NCBI GenBank assembly: GCA_017311185.1 | Contig: JAESUZ010005093.1 | Coordinates: forward strand, 1-64,000 | Origin: Proteles cristata cristata | Taxonomy: Eukaryota > Chordata > Mammalia > Carnivora > Hyaenidae | Direction of reading: 5' to 3' | DNA: 64,000 bases | Shown: in pieces, positions 19,946-31,188 of the stretch | How positions within the stretch are numbered: position 1 is the first letter of the stretch | Layout of the letters: the number at the start of each line of letters is the position of its first letter | Position numbers and translations under genes: made by a program | Notes under the pieces: model-generated | The model's input: only the letters and a program-made list of their open reading frames with translations | The model's database searches: none | What the model was told of the DNA's origin: nothing

Positions 19946-21634
19946 AACATGTGTTTTGAAAAACACTGAATAGTTCTGTCCATGCTCCAGAACAAGCACA
20001 TTTCCCACTAAGACCACTGAATCCTTAAAAGCATTTGGACATATTTGCCTAATGACACCATATAAATGATGTACTATCCTTGCTATTTTAATAATTTATT
20101 TTTTTAAATAAATAAATAAATTATTAAAATAACTTCTTTTTCTTGACAAGATTTCTTTTAATGCATGCAATCAATTTCATAGTAACCGCGTGGAAGTTTT
20201 CCAGCCTTCCTCTAGAACTGGCTTTGATGTTTGTTTCATCTTTAAGGATAAATTCTGAAAAGAATTTTGCTCTTCTCCCCTCTTTTTTTTTTTTTTTTTA
20301 CATTCGCTGAAATTCCATTGAGTTTATACCACCACCATTCCCAGTAATACTGCTTGAGTCATTTAACTTCCCAAGTTTGCATTTCTTCATACTAAAAACT
20401 AAATGACTTGGCATTCCATTGTAATTATGTTAAGCTCTTTTAATTCTTATAAAATATCTCATCCTTTAAAAAATGCCATAGAACTATCCCTCAGCTGGTT
20501 AACGTACACAGGCAGTTGTTAAATTAGCTTCTTCAGCTGGTCTGTAGACTGTAGTGTTTATGGCACTATTCATTCAGATGAAAGAATGGTTGCCCTGCCT
20601 ATTGTTTAATACATGCTTTTCAAACCTGGTGAACGTCCTGTAGTAAAGTAGGACATTAAATGAAGGAAGAGCAATTCAGTAATCACGTGTCAAGAGGACT
20701 AAGACAAAAAGCCAAGTTCTCTGCACCTGTATCTATAACAAATTACCCTTGCTATCAAAATATGAAAAATAGCTTTGGTGGAGAAACCCAGAAAGATACA
20801 GCCAATTACTAGGGACTAAAACATGCTTTAAAAGGATTTTCTATGCTAACAAATCCTTTGGCGTGTGTCACTAGTGCATTTCAGTCTCACATATAAATAG
20901 TGGTAAAATCTGTGCTTAGGAGGAGTGGAGAAGTTCAAGACTTTCCCAGCACTCCCCCACAAATAACAAAAGAGAGGAGGAGGTTCGCAGTAGCAAGAGA
21001 ATTCCTGCATATACAGGGAGAGATACCTTGCATAAGGCAAATAAAAGCCCTCAGTTAGCCTAGGGTTGTATCAGCTTTCTCCACAAACCACCTGCCATAA
21101 AAACTAGGGTTGCAAGTAAACAAGATAGAATTAACGAAATTCGAATTGTCAAAGTTAAGGAACATTTTGATCCATAAACCAATAAAAGCCTCGTAAGCTG
21201 TTTACTAACGGCAATCCTGTACAAAATTTGGCTGATGGCTGTGAAGAACTGCTCAGGTTACAGCATCTATTTTCTCAGTGTTTAGACTAGACCTACATGC
21301 CAGTAAACAGTTCTTTGAAAAATGTATAAAACTCCCATTTTGGAATCCCTCGATAGCTTAAGAGGCAATGCAGGATAAATATTAAGATAATTTTCCAAGA
21401 TCTTGCTCAATGAGTGCTATAATAACAAGTGCTACCTTCAAATATGAAAACATAATTCTCATTGTCCTAAACTTGGCGTATTTTTTAGTATTCCTACAAC
21501 ACAACTTGAGAACCGAGTAAATCACTATCGACCTAAGTGGTGGAACTTTAAGACAGAACCTCCCCCTCTGTTTTCTGCATGTGTTATTTATTTATTAGGG
21601 ATTTGTCTGTTTGGTTACCTACTTGCTGTCTTTT
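19946..21634. other. Non-coding downstream of APELA
   Basis: No gene recognised. It contains an AT palindrome (20085-20130) and a poly-T run (20283-20299). Confidence 0.4.
20085..20130. repeat. Perfect AT-rich palindrome
   Basis: attttaataatttattt is followed almost at once by its inverse complement aaataaattattaaaat, giving a hairpin with about 17-bp arms. Confidence 0.85.
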
Positions 21635-21730
21635 ACTTTTTACGTAAGCTCTACACCCCACGTAGGGCTTGAACTCCCCACCCTAAGATCAAGAATTGTG
21701 TGCTCTACTGACTAGCCAGCCAGGCATTCC
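21635..21730 (-). mobile_element. Older short CAN-SINE
   Basis: 'taagctctacaccccacgta' ... 'ctagccagccaggcattcc'. Confidence 0.8.
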
Positions 21731-22217
21731 TGTTTTCTTCATGTTTTAGATAAAAGTCACGCATTTGATTTGATTCAGTCAGGGTCATGGAACACTGTAA
21801 AAGGATAGGTAAAGTAAACAGTTGACTTTGGAAGTTTTCCGGATTAACCTTTAAAAGTAGTTAAGACTTTACGTCCCTTAATAGGAAAGCACTATTATCT
21901 TTACTTTGTCAATCTTACCAGCTCCTAGAGTCCTCTCAGTGACCCTCAGTGACATTTCCTACATTGTACAGTTGAGTTAATTAAGTAGAAAAATCTGTGC
22001 TGTGTAAAATTTATTCTCTTGATAATTATTTTTTCTCGCTGAAGTATGTTAACATCGCATTCAGTCCTAAGTGAATTAGAGTGGAGGAATACAAGAGAAA
22101 ATGTGTCAGGAAATCAACTTTGCAGGTTAATAGAGAGCTTTAGAGCGGAAAATGAGGTATGACCTTTAGATTCTAATGATTTTCCTCTTCCAACCATAAA
22201 TCTACATACATACATAC
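21731..22217. other. Non-coding, unassigned
   Basis: No gene or clear repeat seen. Confidence 0.4.
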
Positions 22218-22255
22218 TCTATCTACTTTTTTTTTTTTTTTTTTAAGTAAACCCA

Positions 22256-22702
22256 GGGAGCCTGGTTGGTCCAGTCAGTTAAGCATCTGACACTTGGTTT
22301 CAACTCAGGTCATGATCTCATGGTTTGTGAGTTCGAGCCCCACATTGGGCTCTGTGCTGACAGCATAGAACCTGCTTGGAATTCTTTTTTTTTTTTTTTT
22401 AATTTTTTTATGTTTTTATTTGTTTCTGAGAGAGACAGACATTGTGAGCAGGGGAGGGTCAGAGAGAGAGGGAGACACAGAATCCGAAACAGGCTCCAGA
22501 CTCTGAGCTGTCAGCACAGAGCCCGATGCGGGGCTCGAACCCACAAACTGTGAGATCATGACCCAAGCCGAAGTAGGACGCCTAACCGAATGAGCCACCC
22601 AGGTGCCCCAGAACCTGCTTGAAATTCTTTCTCTCTCCTTCTCTCTGCTCCTCTTCACTCACACATCTCTGTCTCTCTCAAAATAAATAAATAAACTTAA
22701 AA
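22256..22702 (+). mobile_element. CAN-SINE (middle layer of nest)
   Basis: Head 'gggagcctggttggtccagt' at 22256, body to 22386, then resumes at 22610 ('agaacctgcttgaaattctt') to the (aaat)n tail. It is interrupted by a reverse SINE. Confidence 0.9.
22387..22609 (-). mobile_element. CAN-SINE (inner layer of nest)
   Basis: Reverse SINE flanked by agaacctgcttggaattctt (22367-22386) and agaacctgcttgaaattctt (22610-22629), a 20-bp TSD with one mismatch. Confidence 0.95.
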
Positions 22703-22804
22703 AATAATAAAGTAATCTCTATACCCAACATGGGGCTCGAACTCACCACCCCAAGTTCAAGAGTTGGATGCTCCACTGAGACAGCGAGGCACTCCTATCT
22801 AGCT

Positions 22805-22960
22805 TTTTAGTAATAATTATGACATATGCTCATGGTGTCAAATCTTTTCCTAACAGTATGAAAGAATGTAAAGTTAAAGGTAAAAGTCTCCCAGTCTATC
22901 CTACTACCCTTTGCCATTTCCCAGAGGCAATGGCTATGAACAGTGTTTGGAAAAGGTACA
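22805..22960 (-). repeat. Ancient L1M 3'-end fragment
   Basis: 'gtaaaagtctcccagtctat ... cccagaggcaatggctatgaacagtgtttgg' is the antisense of a common old L1 3' region. Diverged. Confidence 0.45.
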
Positions 22961-22965
22961 TTTTT

Positions 22966-23166
22966 AAAATATCTATTTATTTATTTTGAGAGAGAGAAAA
23001 TGCAAGCAGGAGAGAGGCAGAGAGAGAGGGAGAGAGGGAGAGAGAATCCCAAACAAGCTCAGTACTGTCAGCACAGTGCCTGACAGGGGGCTCCATCTCA
23101 TCGGCTGAGATCATTACCTGAGCCGAAATCAAGAATCAGACTGACTGAGCCACACAGGCACCCTGA
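22966..23166 (-). mobile_element. CAN-SINE with TSD
   Basis: Flanked by aaaggtacattttt (about 22952) and aaaggtgcatttt (23168). Confidence 0.9.
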
Positions 23167-23180
23167 TAAAGGTGCATTTT

Positions 23181-23498
23181 AATACATTATTTTAAATTGA
23201 GACTAGCTAATACTCTCTTATCACTCTTGATTACTATTCAAAATGTTAAGTACTTCTAGTTCTCTATGTCCTGCCATATTCTTACCCTTCAAAGTTACGG
23301 GCTTCTGTCTCCTTTGACCAAACCTCTACCCTTGCCTGCCAATTTTTTCTGCAATTGTCTGGTTTATTGTCTTGGCCCTTCTCACTCCATGCTGCCTCTT
23401 TGGCTGAACTGAAAGCCAACTAACTCTCTTCAACACAGAGTCTCTAGTTTTGCGAGGACTTTGTCCACGTTAGCAAGACTTTCTGGACAGCTTTTTTT
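23181..23498. other. Non-coding, unassigned
   Basis: No gene or identified repeat. Confidence 0.35.
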
Positions 23499-23499
23499 T

Positions 23500-23616
23500 C
23501 CCCTAAGTTTTTAAATGTATTTTCTTAGTAATGTGTACACCCTACTTTGGGCTTGAACTCACGTCCCCAAGATCAAGCACCACATGCTCTTCCAACTGAG
23601 CCAGCCAAGTGCCCCT
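23500..23616 (-). mobile_element. Older short CAN-SINE
   Basis: 'gtaatgtgtacaccctactt' ... 'actgagccagccaagtgccc'. Confidence 0.8.
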
Positions 23617-24439
23617 GGGAAGAAGTCTTCAGCTTACCTTTAGGCACCCCTTATTTCCATTTGCTCTATTTAAACTCTAATGATCTCTAGTTTCCTTCTC
23701 AGAGAAAATGGAGATCAACAAGCTTTAAAATCAGACTCTTGCATTCAAACTACAATCATTTCCATCTGCTACACTTCTATTTTCCCTTTGTAGTCTTTTA
23801 TTAGGAGGTTCCTCTCCTGGGTATGCTCAGTCTCTTTACACCTCAAGAATCTGATCTAACCATTAACTCTCTTTCTACAGATTGTTCAATATGTCAAAGC
23901 TGATCTATTTTACCTTTTAAACGAGGAAAACAGGTGTACCACTGACCCCATGGTGTTCTTTAGTGACCAACCCGTATTCTCTACATAGCCAAACTTCTTT
24001 AAAAGATAGCTATTTTATTTCAATACACTGCTCCCACGGCATTCAGGGAAAGATCCCCAGTGACATTCTTCCCAAGCCAGTGAACCCCATTTTGGTTCTA
24101 GTCTCGGTTATCTTGCTGTAGGTCAAAGAGTGAATAGATTTTCCTTGGTTTCTGTGCTCCCTTTTGATGATTAATCCCTGAAACAAACCACTATTCCTTT
24201 CAGGACGTGTACAGGGTGTCCAGTTGCCTACATGAAATTGCCTTAGCTGTTCTAAGTTCCTTCAAGTTCATGTCTACAATACATTGGCAAATCTCTAGCA
24301 CGGCTTCTGCACAGCTTATTGCTGTAACTCAGTTCTCTGTTCTAGTACCGTGGTTGTCATCAGGAAGGACTTCCTTGATGGTCCTTTCTTTAAAAGAGCA
24401 ATCCCAAAATAAACTCGTATTATAAAAAAGCAGTACCTC
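23617..24439. other. Non-coding, unassigned
   Basis: Pyrimidine-rich single-copy-looking DNA. The open frame at 24207-24425 lacks family features. Confidence 0.35.
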
Positions 24440-24670
24440 ACCCTGCCCAAGATATTTCTATTTCCCTTTTCCTGGTTTGTTTTCCTGCATAACACCTACT
24501 GCCATCTGACATAATACACATTTACGTCGTTATTGTTTAGTTAGTCTTTGCCTCTCTTCATTACAAATGTAATTTCCATAAAAACAGGAACTTTGTTTTG
24601 AGCACAGCTATATGCCCAGTGAATCTAGTGAGCTCCATAGAAATATCTGATGAACTAATGAATACTTAAA
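24440..24670 (+). repeat. L2 3'-end fragment
   Basis: 'cataaaaacaggaactttgt ... ctatatgcccagtgaatct' and 'gaactaatgaata' follow the L2 3' order (exon-like 'aactccatgagggcaggga' equivalent). Confidence 0.45.
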
Positions 24671-24879
24671 AGTAAACTCTTCAATTCTGCCCACTCAGAC
24701 ATTTCTCCTGTGTTCTCAGAATTTGGAGAGTAATTGTAGATCTATCATATATCAGATGTTTGCTATGTATCAAGCACTATGCTATGAAATATACATTTTA
24801 CTGTCTCAATGTAGATTTTTGAGCTGGTACCCTAATACTCAGTTCTAGCTGGTTTCTCAAGCCTGTCATTTCTACCTTG

Positions 24880-25190
24880 AAATATTTTTTAAAATCTGCT
24901 CGCTCCTTTTCATCTCTGTTACCATTATCTTAGTACCTATTACATCTCTCTAGCATGACTTCGACTCCTTAACTGATCACTGCTCCAGTTCCGATTCTAG
25001 AAAATCCATTTTTTCTTTTATCACCTGATCTTTCTGAAGTATAAATCCTGTCATGTCACATATTGATTAAAATTCTTAACTGTCCCTGTAGCCTTCAGGA
25101 CGGCGAGAACTCCCATAATTTGACAAACAACATCTCAGAAAAAATACCTCTCCACATCATCTGTCACCTCCTCTCCCCTTCCATCTCCTA
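24880..25190 (+). repeat. Ancient mammalian repeat (L2-age)
   Basis: 'gatctttctgaagtataaat cctgtcatgtcac' and the following 'cttcaggacggcgag' match a widespread old repeat. Exact family not assigned. Confidence 0.4.
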
Positions 25191-25194
25191 AAGG

Positions 25195-25335
25195 GGATGG
25201 ATTTGAGCTCTGGCCACAAGCTTCTCTGTGGTCATTGGTAAGTCACTTGTCCTCTCTAAGTCTCCCTCCACTTCCAGCCATATAAGGAACTAGTAATGGT
25301 ATTAACTTTGCCCTACCATACCTAGCACATGGTAA
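25195..25335 (+). repeat. MIR fragment
   Basis: 'ggatttgagctctggccaca', 'ggtaagtcacttgtcctctc' and 'ctagcacatggtaactgcta' in MIR order. Confidence 0.6.
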
Positions 25336-25375
25336 CTGCTAAATCGATGGTAGCTAGAGTTAATATTACTAATTA

Positions 25376-25576
25376 TTATTATTATTTTAATGTTTCTTTA
25401 TTTTTGAGAAAGAGCACAAGCGAGGGAGGAGCAGAGAGAGAAGGGAACAGAAGATCTGAAGCAGGCTCTGTGCTGACAGCAGAGAGCCTGATGCAAAGCT
25501 CCAACTCACCAAACTGAGAGATCATGACCTGAGCTGTTCAGACGCAAAACTGACTGAGCCACCTAGGTGTGCCCCT
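25376..25576 (-). mobile_element. CAN-SINE
   Basis: Reverse SINE with an (ATT)n start and 'actgagccacctaggtgtgc' end. Short flank duplication ctagagtt. Confidence 0.85.
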
Positions 25577-25671
25577 AGAGTTGTTTTTATTAATGTTACT
25601 TTAAAACTAGTCTATTCTTCACCTCCTGTTGTCTACCTGCAATGTTTTTTCTTTACTCTTCTCCTTGCTAA

Positions 25672-25784
25672 CTTTTTTAAAGATTTACTTACTGAAATCA
25701 TCTCTACACTCAGTGTGGGGCTCGAACTCACAACCCTAAGATCAAGAGTTCCATGCTCTACTGACTAAGCGAGGCGGGCACCCC
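25672..25784 (-). mobile_element. Older short CAN-SINE
   Basis: 'tcatctctacactcagtgtg' ... 'gactaagcgaggcgggcacc'. Confidence 0.85.
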
Positions 25785-25789
25785 TTTTC

Positions 25790-26050
25790 CTCACTATTCC
25801 TCCTTCAAAAAACCTTTCCAGAGTGTGATACAAATTATGGGAGATCTCTACGTTTTGCTCTCTACCTATTTGAGTAATTCTGTCCAAGTACTTGGCTCCC
25901 TACACTGTAATACCTTGTTAACTGGCAGGACTGCTCATTCCCTTCCTCAGCATGCTGTAAATTCACCAAAGGCAGAAAGCCTGTGTTCTGACATTGTTAA
26001 ATTAACATTTGTTACAGTGGAGCACCTAGTAGAGAACAATGAGGCAGGTG
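25790..26050 (+). repeat. L2 3'-region fragment
   Basis: 'aaacctttccagagtgtgat' ... 'cattcccttcctcagcatgctgtaaattc' ... 'gtggagcacctagtagag' follows L2 order. It may continue after the LTR as 'caggcactccataaatgttg' (26602). Confidence 0.45.
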
Positions 26051-26083
26051 AGCCTTAGTTCAGAAGCTGACCATAAGATAAAT

Positions 26084-26551
26084 TGTAATAGAGATGTTTA
26101 TCACTCATGGGTACTGGAGGAAGTACACAGCATGCCAAGGGGGGCCACAGGGGAGGGGGGTAATCAAAGGACAATGCAGACCTACAGAAGGATGTAGAGC
26201 ACATGCCTTTATTAGAGACTGTGGGTGGATTGCTTTCGGGTTCCTGGGTTGGAGTCTTATTGATCAATTCAAACCAAAAGGGGGGGTGTGTGTGGCTGCC
26301 CCCACCAGAGTTCTTATCTAAGGAATACTTAAGACAATACAGGTCCTGGGAGGCAAGGGACATTTGATCACAAGGGCTGTTGGGGAAGTGGTATCTCTGA
26401 GTTTACATATATTTGCTCGGGACTCTGTGGCAATATCCATATGAACCTGCAGGAGGCGCTAGTGTCCTGCAAAGTCCCTGCAGGCCGCGTGGCCACACAA
26501 AATGGATGCCAAGGAAGCAGTACCGGGAGTGGCACAGTTAATCTCTCAACA
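26084..26551 (-). mobile_element. Probable solo LTR
   Basis: On the minus strand it starts TGTTGAGAGATT and ends TCTCTATTACA. These are inverted TG...CA-type ends, about 468 bp apart. A minus-strand AATAAA lies at 26211 (read as tttatt). Family unknown; no clear TSD found. Confidence 0.5.
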
Positions 26552-26680
26552 GTGGGTTATATTGACCTCTGTAGCTGATGAAAGTGTCCCGAATACAGCA
26601 GGCACTCCATAAATGTTGCTAAGAGAAATGAAATGAAACGTTTAGTTTTTATCTTAGCATTTAAGACTTACTATAATGAG

Positions 26681-26841
26681 GTTCGTGGGTTCGAGCCCCA
26701 CGTCGGGCTCTGTGCTGACTGCCAGTTCAGAGCCTGGAGCCTGTTTCAGTCTGTGACTCCCTCTCTCTCTGACCCTCCCCTGCTCACGCTGTCTCTCTCT
26801 CTCCTAGAAATAAATAAAACATTAAAAAAATTAAAAAAAAA
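26681..26841 (+). mobile_element. 5'-truncated young CAN-SINE with perfect 18-bp TSD
   Basis: It begins inside the SINE body (gttcgtgggttcgagcccca) with no tRNA-like 5' half, yet is flanked by exact aagacttactataatgag (26663-26680, 26842-26859). Confidence 0.95.
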
Positions 26842-26910
26842 AAGACTTACTATAATGAGACCCCAACACACATTTTCAGGAAATAAACGAATAGTTGATA
26901 GGGAAAAATC

Positions 26911-27187
26911 TGTTGTAAGATGAGCAACCGGACTGATAAGGAAGTACCTGTCCCTGATCAAAGGCTCCCCTTCTGGGCTCTTCTTCCCACCCTGCTTGTC
27001 GCATACACTAATGAGGAATGCGTAAGTAACAGGCTATAAATTATTCTCTCTGCTGATGCTCTGGGCTCAGATCTCTGGAGAAGGATCTCCTCTGAGCCCA
27101 CCGGTGTAAAATAAACCTCCTCCCTTCCAAGCTCTCCAAGTGCCACTTGGTTCTTCCGCCAGGTGATCCAGACCAGATTCTGTAACA
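26911..27187 (+). mobile_element. Probable short solo LTR
   Basis: Starts TGTTGTA, ends TGTAACA. It has a TATA-like ctataaatt at 27034 and AATAAA near 27110, followed by T/G-rich DNA. No clear TSD. Confidence 0.5.
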
Positions 27188-27204
27188 GACTAACTGCCAG
27201 ACAG

Positions 27205-27500
27205 AATTCTGATTTTTATCTCTGTGCTGGAAGTGTTTCTACTCCTAGGAATTGCTTCCCTCATCTCATTAAGTTCAAACCCTTCCCCTCCCGAAGGAAT
27301 CTCTTCCAAGTTCCATTTTCTTTATGAGGCCCACCGTCATCCACTTAGCTTAAAATTATCTTCCACTCTCTCAACAATCACAGCATTTTTATCAGTATTA
27401 TTTTTAGACTATCATATTCTACTATTTCTTTTTGCCAGATTTTATCAGTATTGGAATGTCAGCTCCTTGAAAGGCAAGATTTTGCCCCTAAACCTTAGAG
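27205..27500 (+). repeat. L2 3'-region fragment
   Basis: 'ggaatgtcagctccttgaaa ggcaagattttg' (27453) is the diagnostic L2 string. Upstream C/T-rich sequence fits L2. Confidence 0.55.
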
Positions 27501-28244
27501 TATAAACTTTTATAATGTGTGAATGGTCTGAGGGTGGCTCTAAAATATAGGGGATTTCTGCATGGATGGTAATATCTGTAGGATCTCTTACTTGAAACTA
27601 AATGAAAATCTTAAAGAAAAAAAATTTGTAAACCTAAATGAAATACAGAAAATTACCGTTTTCTCAATTAATTATAGTCCACTGTCCAGAAACCATACTC
27701 TAAGAAAATCTCTAATGTTGCTAACTTAGTGATGAAATAAAACTTTTCTGCAAAAATCATGCCTTAATGATGATATATTAAAAAATATATTACATATTGA
27801 ACATACAAATCTATAAAATGTAGTTATGTTATAGATGATGTATTATAATAAATATTCCCCTACCAAAATGTGCATATGATAGACTAAACCCTAATTCCAG
27901 AGTTTTCTTTCACTTTGGAAACTGAATTAGTTACAAAGTATATAATAATTACTTCTGCAGATATGCATTTAAAGTACTCTATCATGTTCAGACATCTAAA
28001 ATTTCTTTGTAACATACATCTTTTACCTTAGTTTGTTCTCAGAGATGTATTCAATTAGTGATCGGTCTACTAATACCTGGTTGACTTTATTATTACATAA
28101 CAGCAACATTTGAAAAATATTCTTAGATAACAGCAAGTAAGTATTTGTTGCTATTTGGGTGATGAGAAGAACAAATCACTTACTGTTAACTACCTCACTA
28201 CATTTCGCACATGGATGTATTTTTTTCTTTCTTAATAGTTGCCT
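27501..28244. other. Non-coding AT-rich, unassigned
   Basis: No gene or identified repeat. Confidence 0.35.
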
Positions 28245-28246
28245 AT

Positions 28247-28430
28247 TGGGGCTACTGGATGGCTCGGTTGGTTAAGTGTCTGACTCTTGATTTTGGCTCA
28301 GGTCATGATCTCGTGGTCTGTGAGTTCAAGGCCCTCATTGGGTTCTGTGCTGTCAGCTTGCACTTCTTTGTCTCCCTTTCTTTCTGGCCCTCCTCCCCAA
28401 ATAAATTAATGAACATTAAAAATAAAAAAG
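28247..28430 (+). mobile_element. CAN-SINE, shortened
   Basis: 'ggggctactggatggctcgg' head, tail 'aaattaatgaacattaaaaa'. Confidence 0.9.
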
Positions 28431-29405
28431 TGGTGTATAGTATTGAATGCCACAACTCTTTCAACACTATCCATAGTACCAAAATGTAAACATGAATTCT
28501 GAAGTTCCTGATCTTAATAAAATTCTAAACAATCCTCACCAGAAACATTTAGATTCTTGTCACTGTATCTACAATTGCTCAGAATAGTGCTAATTTATAA
28601 TTAAAGTCCTTGATACTTTACCTGTTACCACTCAGAATATTTATTTATAAATAAATAAATAATGTAAACCTTCTCACCTCTGCTTTGTGTATTAGAGAAG
28701 ACAAATAGGCAGCACATGCAGGCTTTCCCAAGAACTTTTCCTCCATCGGGTCTCAGCCGTGCACACCCAGTCAGCCACTGCCACTATTCTATTCCAACAC
28801 CTTCTACCCTCCTCCAGACCCACTGGTTCCCTCTGGTTTTTCCTTCCTCAAGATCATACTCTATAATTCATTATTTGTATAATTGCTGCCAACATGACAG
28901 GTTCCCCTGCTGCTCTGTCTTCCTCACATTGTTCTGGAAGAATCCTGAAGTCTGCATCCAAGCACGTTACTGCTGCTGGAGAATACACGAGAAGTCAGAC
29001 CTGAAGCCACTTTTAAATTGATCATCTGCCACTCCCCGTGCAGGAAGCCTCCTACGTCTCTCGTCAGCTTGCTGCCTTGTGCTCTGCAATAACTTCCTAG
29101 TCCCTCAGCTTCCCAGCACCAAATGAAAATCTTACCGAATCCACTTCCCAACCTGTCTACCCCCAGCCTCCTCTTCCCTCTTGCTGCCAAGGAAAGCATA
29201 ACGATTCCTCCACCTAGGTTGTGGGTCTCGCCGTCCGTTCATGCTTTCTCAGGAATCTGAAACTGCCATTTACACATTTTCTTCATTCTCTTTGCCCTCG
29301 GATTATGTATCAACATGAAGGTTTAAATGCTGATAAGACTACACATTAAAACAAACCGTGCACACACCCCTGCACGTCTCGAACCAGTCTTTTGTACCCC
29401 TCATC
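28431..29405. other. Non-coding; possible ancient repeat
   Basis: C/T-rich DNA at 28716-29240 looks like an old interspersed repeat but I cannot name it. (TAAA)n-type tract at 28640-28662. Confidence 0.35.
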
Positions 29406-29413
29406 TCTGATCC

Positions 29414-29546
29414 TTTTTTTAAATATTTTTATTTGTTACATTTAACTTTTAAAAAATAAACTGCACACCCAGTCGAGGGTTTGAACTCACGCAACCCCGA
29501 GATTAAGAGTTGCGTGCTTTACCAGTTAAGCCAGCCAGGCGTTCCA
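29414..29546 (-). mobile_element. Older short CAN-SINE with TSD
   Basis: Flanked by tctgatcc (29406-29413, 29547-29554). Body 'aataaactgcacacccagtc' ... 'gttaagccagccaggcgttc'. Confidence 0.85.
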
Positions 29547-29871
29547 TCTGATCCATTATTTTCCATTCACATCTCAACCCACTCTAATCTGTCTTACACC
29601 TTCTTTAAAATAACCATCAATCACCTTCAGTTTCTAAATTGACATAGGTTAGTCTTCCTTTTTATTTCTAGGCAGAATTTAACATCTGAATACCCAGTCT
29701 GCAAAAATCCCTTCCCTTCCCTTCAGTTGCAGACACCATACTTTTACTTTTCCCCTAAATTCAGCTAACCCCCTGGCTCCTAGGCTGGTTTAATCATACC
29801 TACAAAGACTTCCAAGGTGGAGTTTTTCTCTACTCTCTTCTGCTCCGTTTCAATCACCTCCCCCTCCCCTT

Positions 29872-29930
29872 TTTTGAAATTGAAGTGTAATTGACACACA
29901 ATGCGTTTCACCCATCCCTTTGGCCTCAAT
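29872..29930 (-). repeat. Small carnivore L1 3'-UTR-like fragment
   Basis: 'tgaaattgaagtgtaattga cacacaatg' resembles antisense carnivore L1 3' UTR. Very short. Confidence 0.35.
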
Positions 29931-29943
29931 CACCTCTTTATAC

Positions 29944-30314
29944 TGACTAATAATAACTCTGGCGGGGAAAAAAGTCCATCCAGATGAGAACAAGTAAAGC
30001 TTATTTATCCAGAGCTTGCTAGAGCAAGCGAGTCAGCCACGGTCACTTGTGTTTGACAGAGGACCAGAGACAGACTGGGGAGTTGGAAAGTTTTATAGTG
30101 GAGAAAGTGAAGGTGGTATGATATGATTGGAAGTTGTTGGTATGGAGAAGTTGAGAGTCAGGCTACCGAGAAGTGGGGCTTCCTAGGTGATCGGTTTGGG
30201 GTGCATATGGCTTTCTTTGGTTAGTTCTGAATTGGAATGAGGAGAGAAGGGGCAAAATTAAGAGAACCTGGCAGTTATTGAGCAAATCTTGGCCACTTGA
30301 GCCCAATTGCTACA
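29944..30314 (-). mobile_element. Probable solo LTR (class I type)
   Basis: On the minus strand: TGTAGCAATTGG start, a TATA box ctataaaact (30098-30089), AATAAATAAGC (about 30008) and a TCA end. The U3-TATA-R-polyA layout is clear. Family not determined. Confidence 0.6.
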
Positions 30315-30560
30315 GAGTAGTTATGATTTGATTTTCTGGTTTGGTCGCTGTAGAGGTTGTGATTCAGAGTTGTGTTTTAATATATAGCCATTGTCCATTT
30401 GTGCATTCAGCCTCTCATTTCCAAACTTATTTCATCTCCAGTCCACACCACCCAAGTCTATTACTCTCTGCCTTGCACCAGCCTCTTCATACCTACTTTG
30501 TTTCTCTTTTGTCCATTCTTCATGTTATCGCTTCATACCACTCAAGATCCTTTAGTAATT
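30315..30560. other. Non-coding; possible ancient repeat
   Basis: Pyrimidine-rich; no family assigned. Confidence 0.3.
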
Positions 30561-30665
30561 TTTTAAAATAATTTTTTTCAATATTTATTTTGAGAGATAG
30601 AGCACAAGTAGAGGTGGGGCAAATAGAGAGGGAGAGAGAATCTTAAGCAGGCTCCATGCTTATCA
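30561..30665 (-). mobile_element. CAN-SINE 3' fragment
   Basis: Reverse SINE tail and GA tract up to 'aagcaggctccatgct', without the tRNA-like head. Confidence 0.8.
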
Positions 30666-30974
30666 CCCCCATAAAGATGGACTCACACCCCTTAGCAGAC
30701 ACTCCCCATTTCTCCCCAGCTTTCTAATTCGAGACAACTACTTTATTCTTACTTGCTTATTCTGTACATTTTATATACATTCATATAATTTTTTTCTTTT
30801 GTGATTGGTTGTTCCACTTCATATTTTCAAGACCCATCCATATAGTAGCAGGCATCAGTACTCCCATTCTTCTTTAATGATTAAATAAAATTCCATTGTA
30901 TAGAAAAATCACATTTTGTTTATTTTCACTATTTGGTTATTAGGAATAATTTTGTTCTGAACATTTGTTTATAA

Positions 30975-31165
30975 TTTTTAAGTTTGTTTATTTAGTTTGA
31001 GACAGAGCACAAGCAGGGGAGAAGCAGAGAGAGAGGGAGGGGGTGAGAGAATCTCAAGCAGGCTCTGTACTGTCAACACAGAGCCTGCTTCAGATCCTTT
31101 CTGTCTCTTTCTCTGCCCCTCCCCTGCTCATGCTGTCTCTCTCAAAAATAAATAAACATTAAAAA
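30975..31165. repeat. Head-to-head inverted CAN-SINE 3' halves
   Basis: A reverse SINE tail (30978-31085) runs directly into a forward SINE 3' half (31076-31165) through the shared 'cacagagcctgcttcagat'. No tRNA-like head lies between them. The two arms can pair. Confidence 0.8.
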
Positions 31166-31188
31166 ATTTTTTGTTTGTTTGTTTGAGA

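Larger units (their letters stand above)
22228..22797 (-). mobile_element. Older short CAN-SINE, split by a nested SINE pair
   Basis: Left part: poly-T then aagtaa (22228-22250). The right part resumes at about 22708 with 'aaagtaatctctataccc' and ends 'cactgagacagcgaggcact'. Flanks tctatctac / cctatctag suggest the original TSD. Confidence 0.75.
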
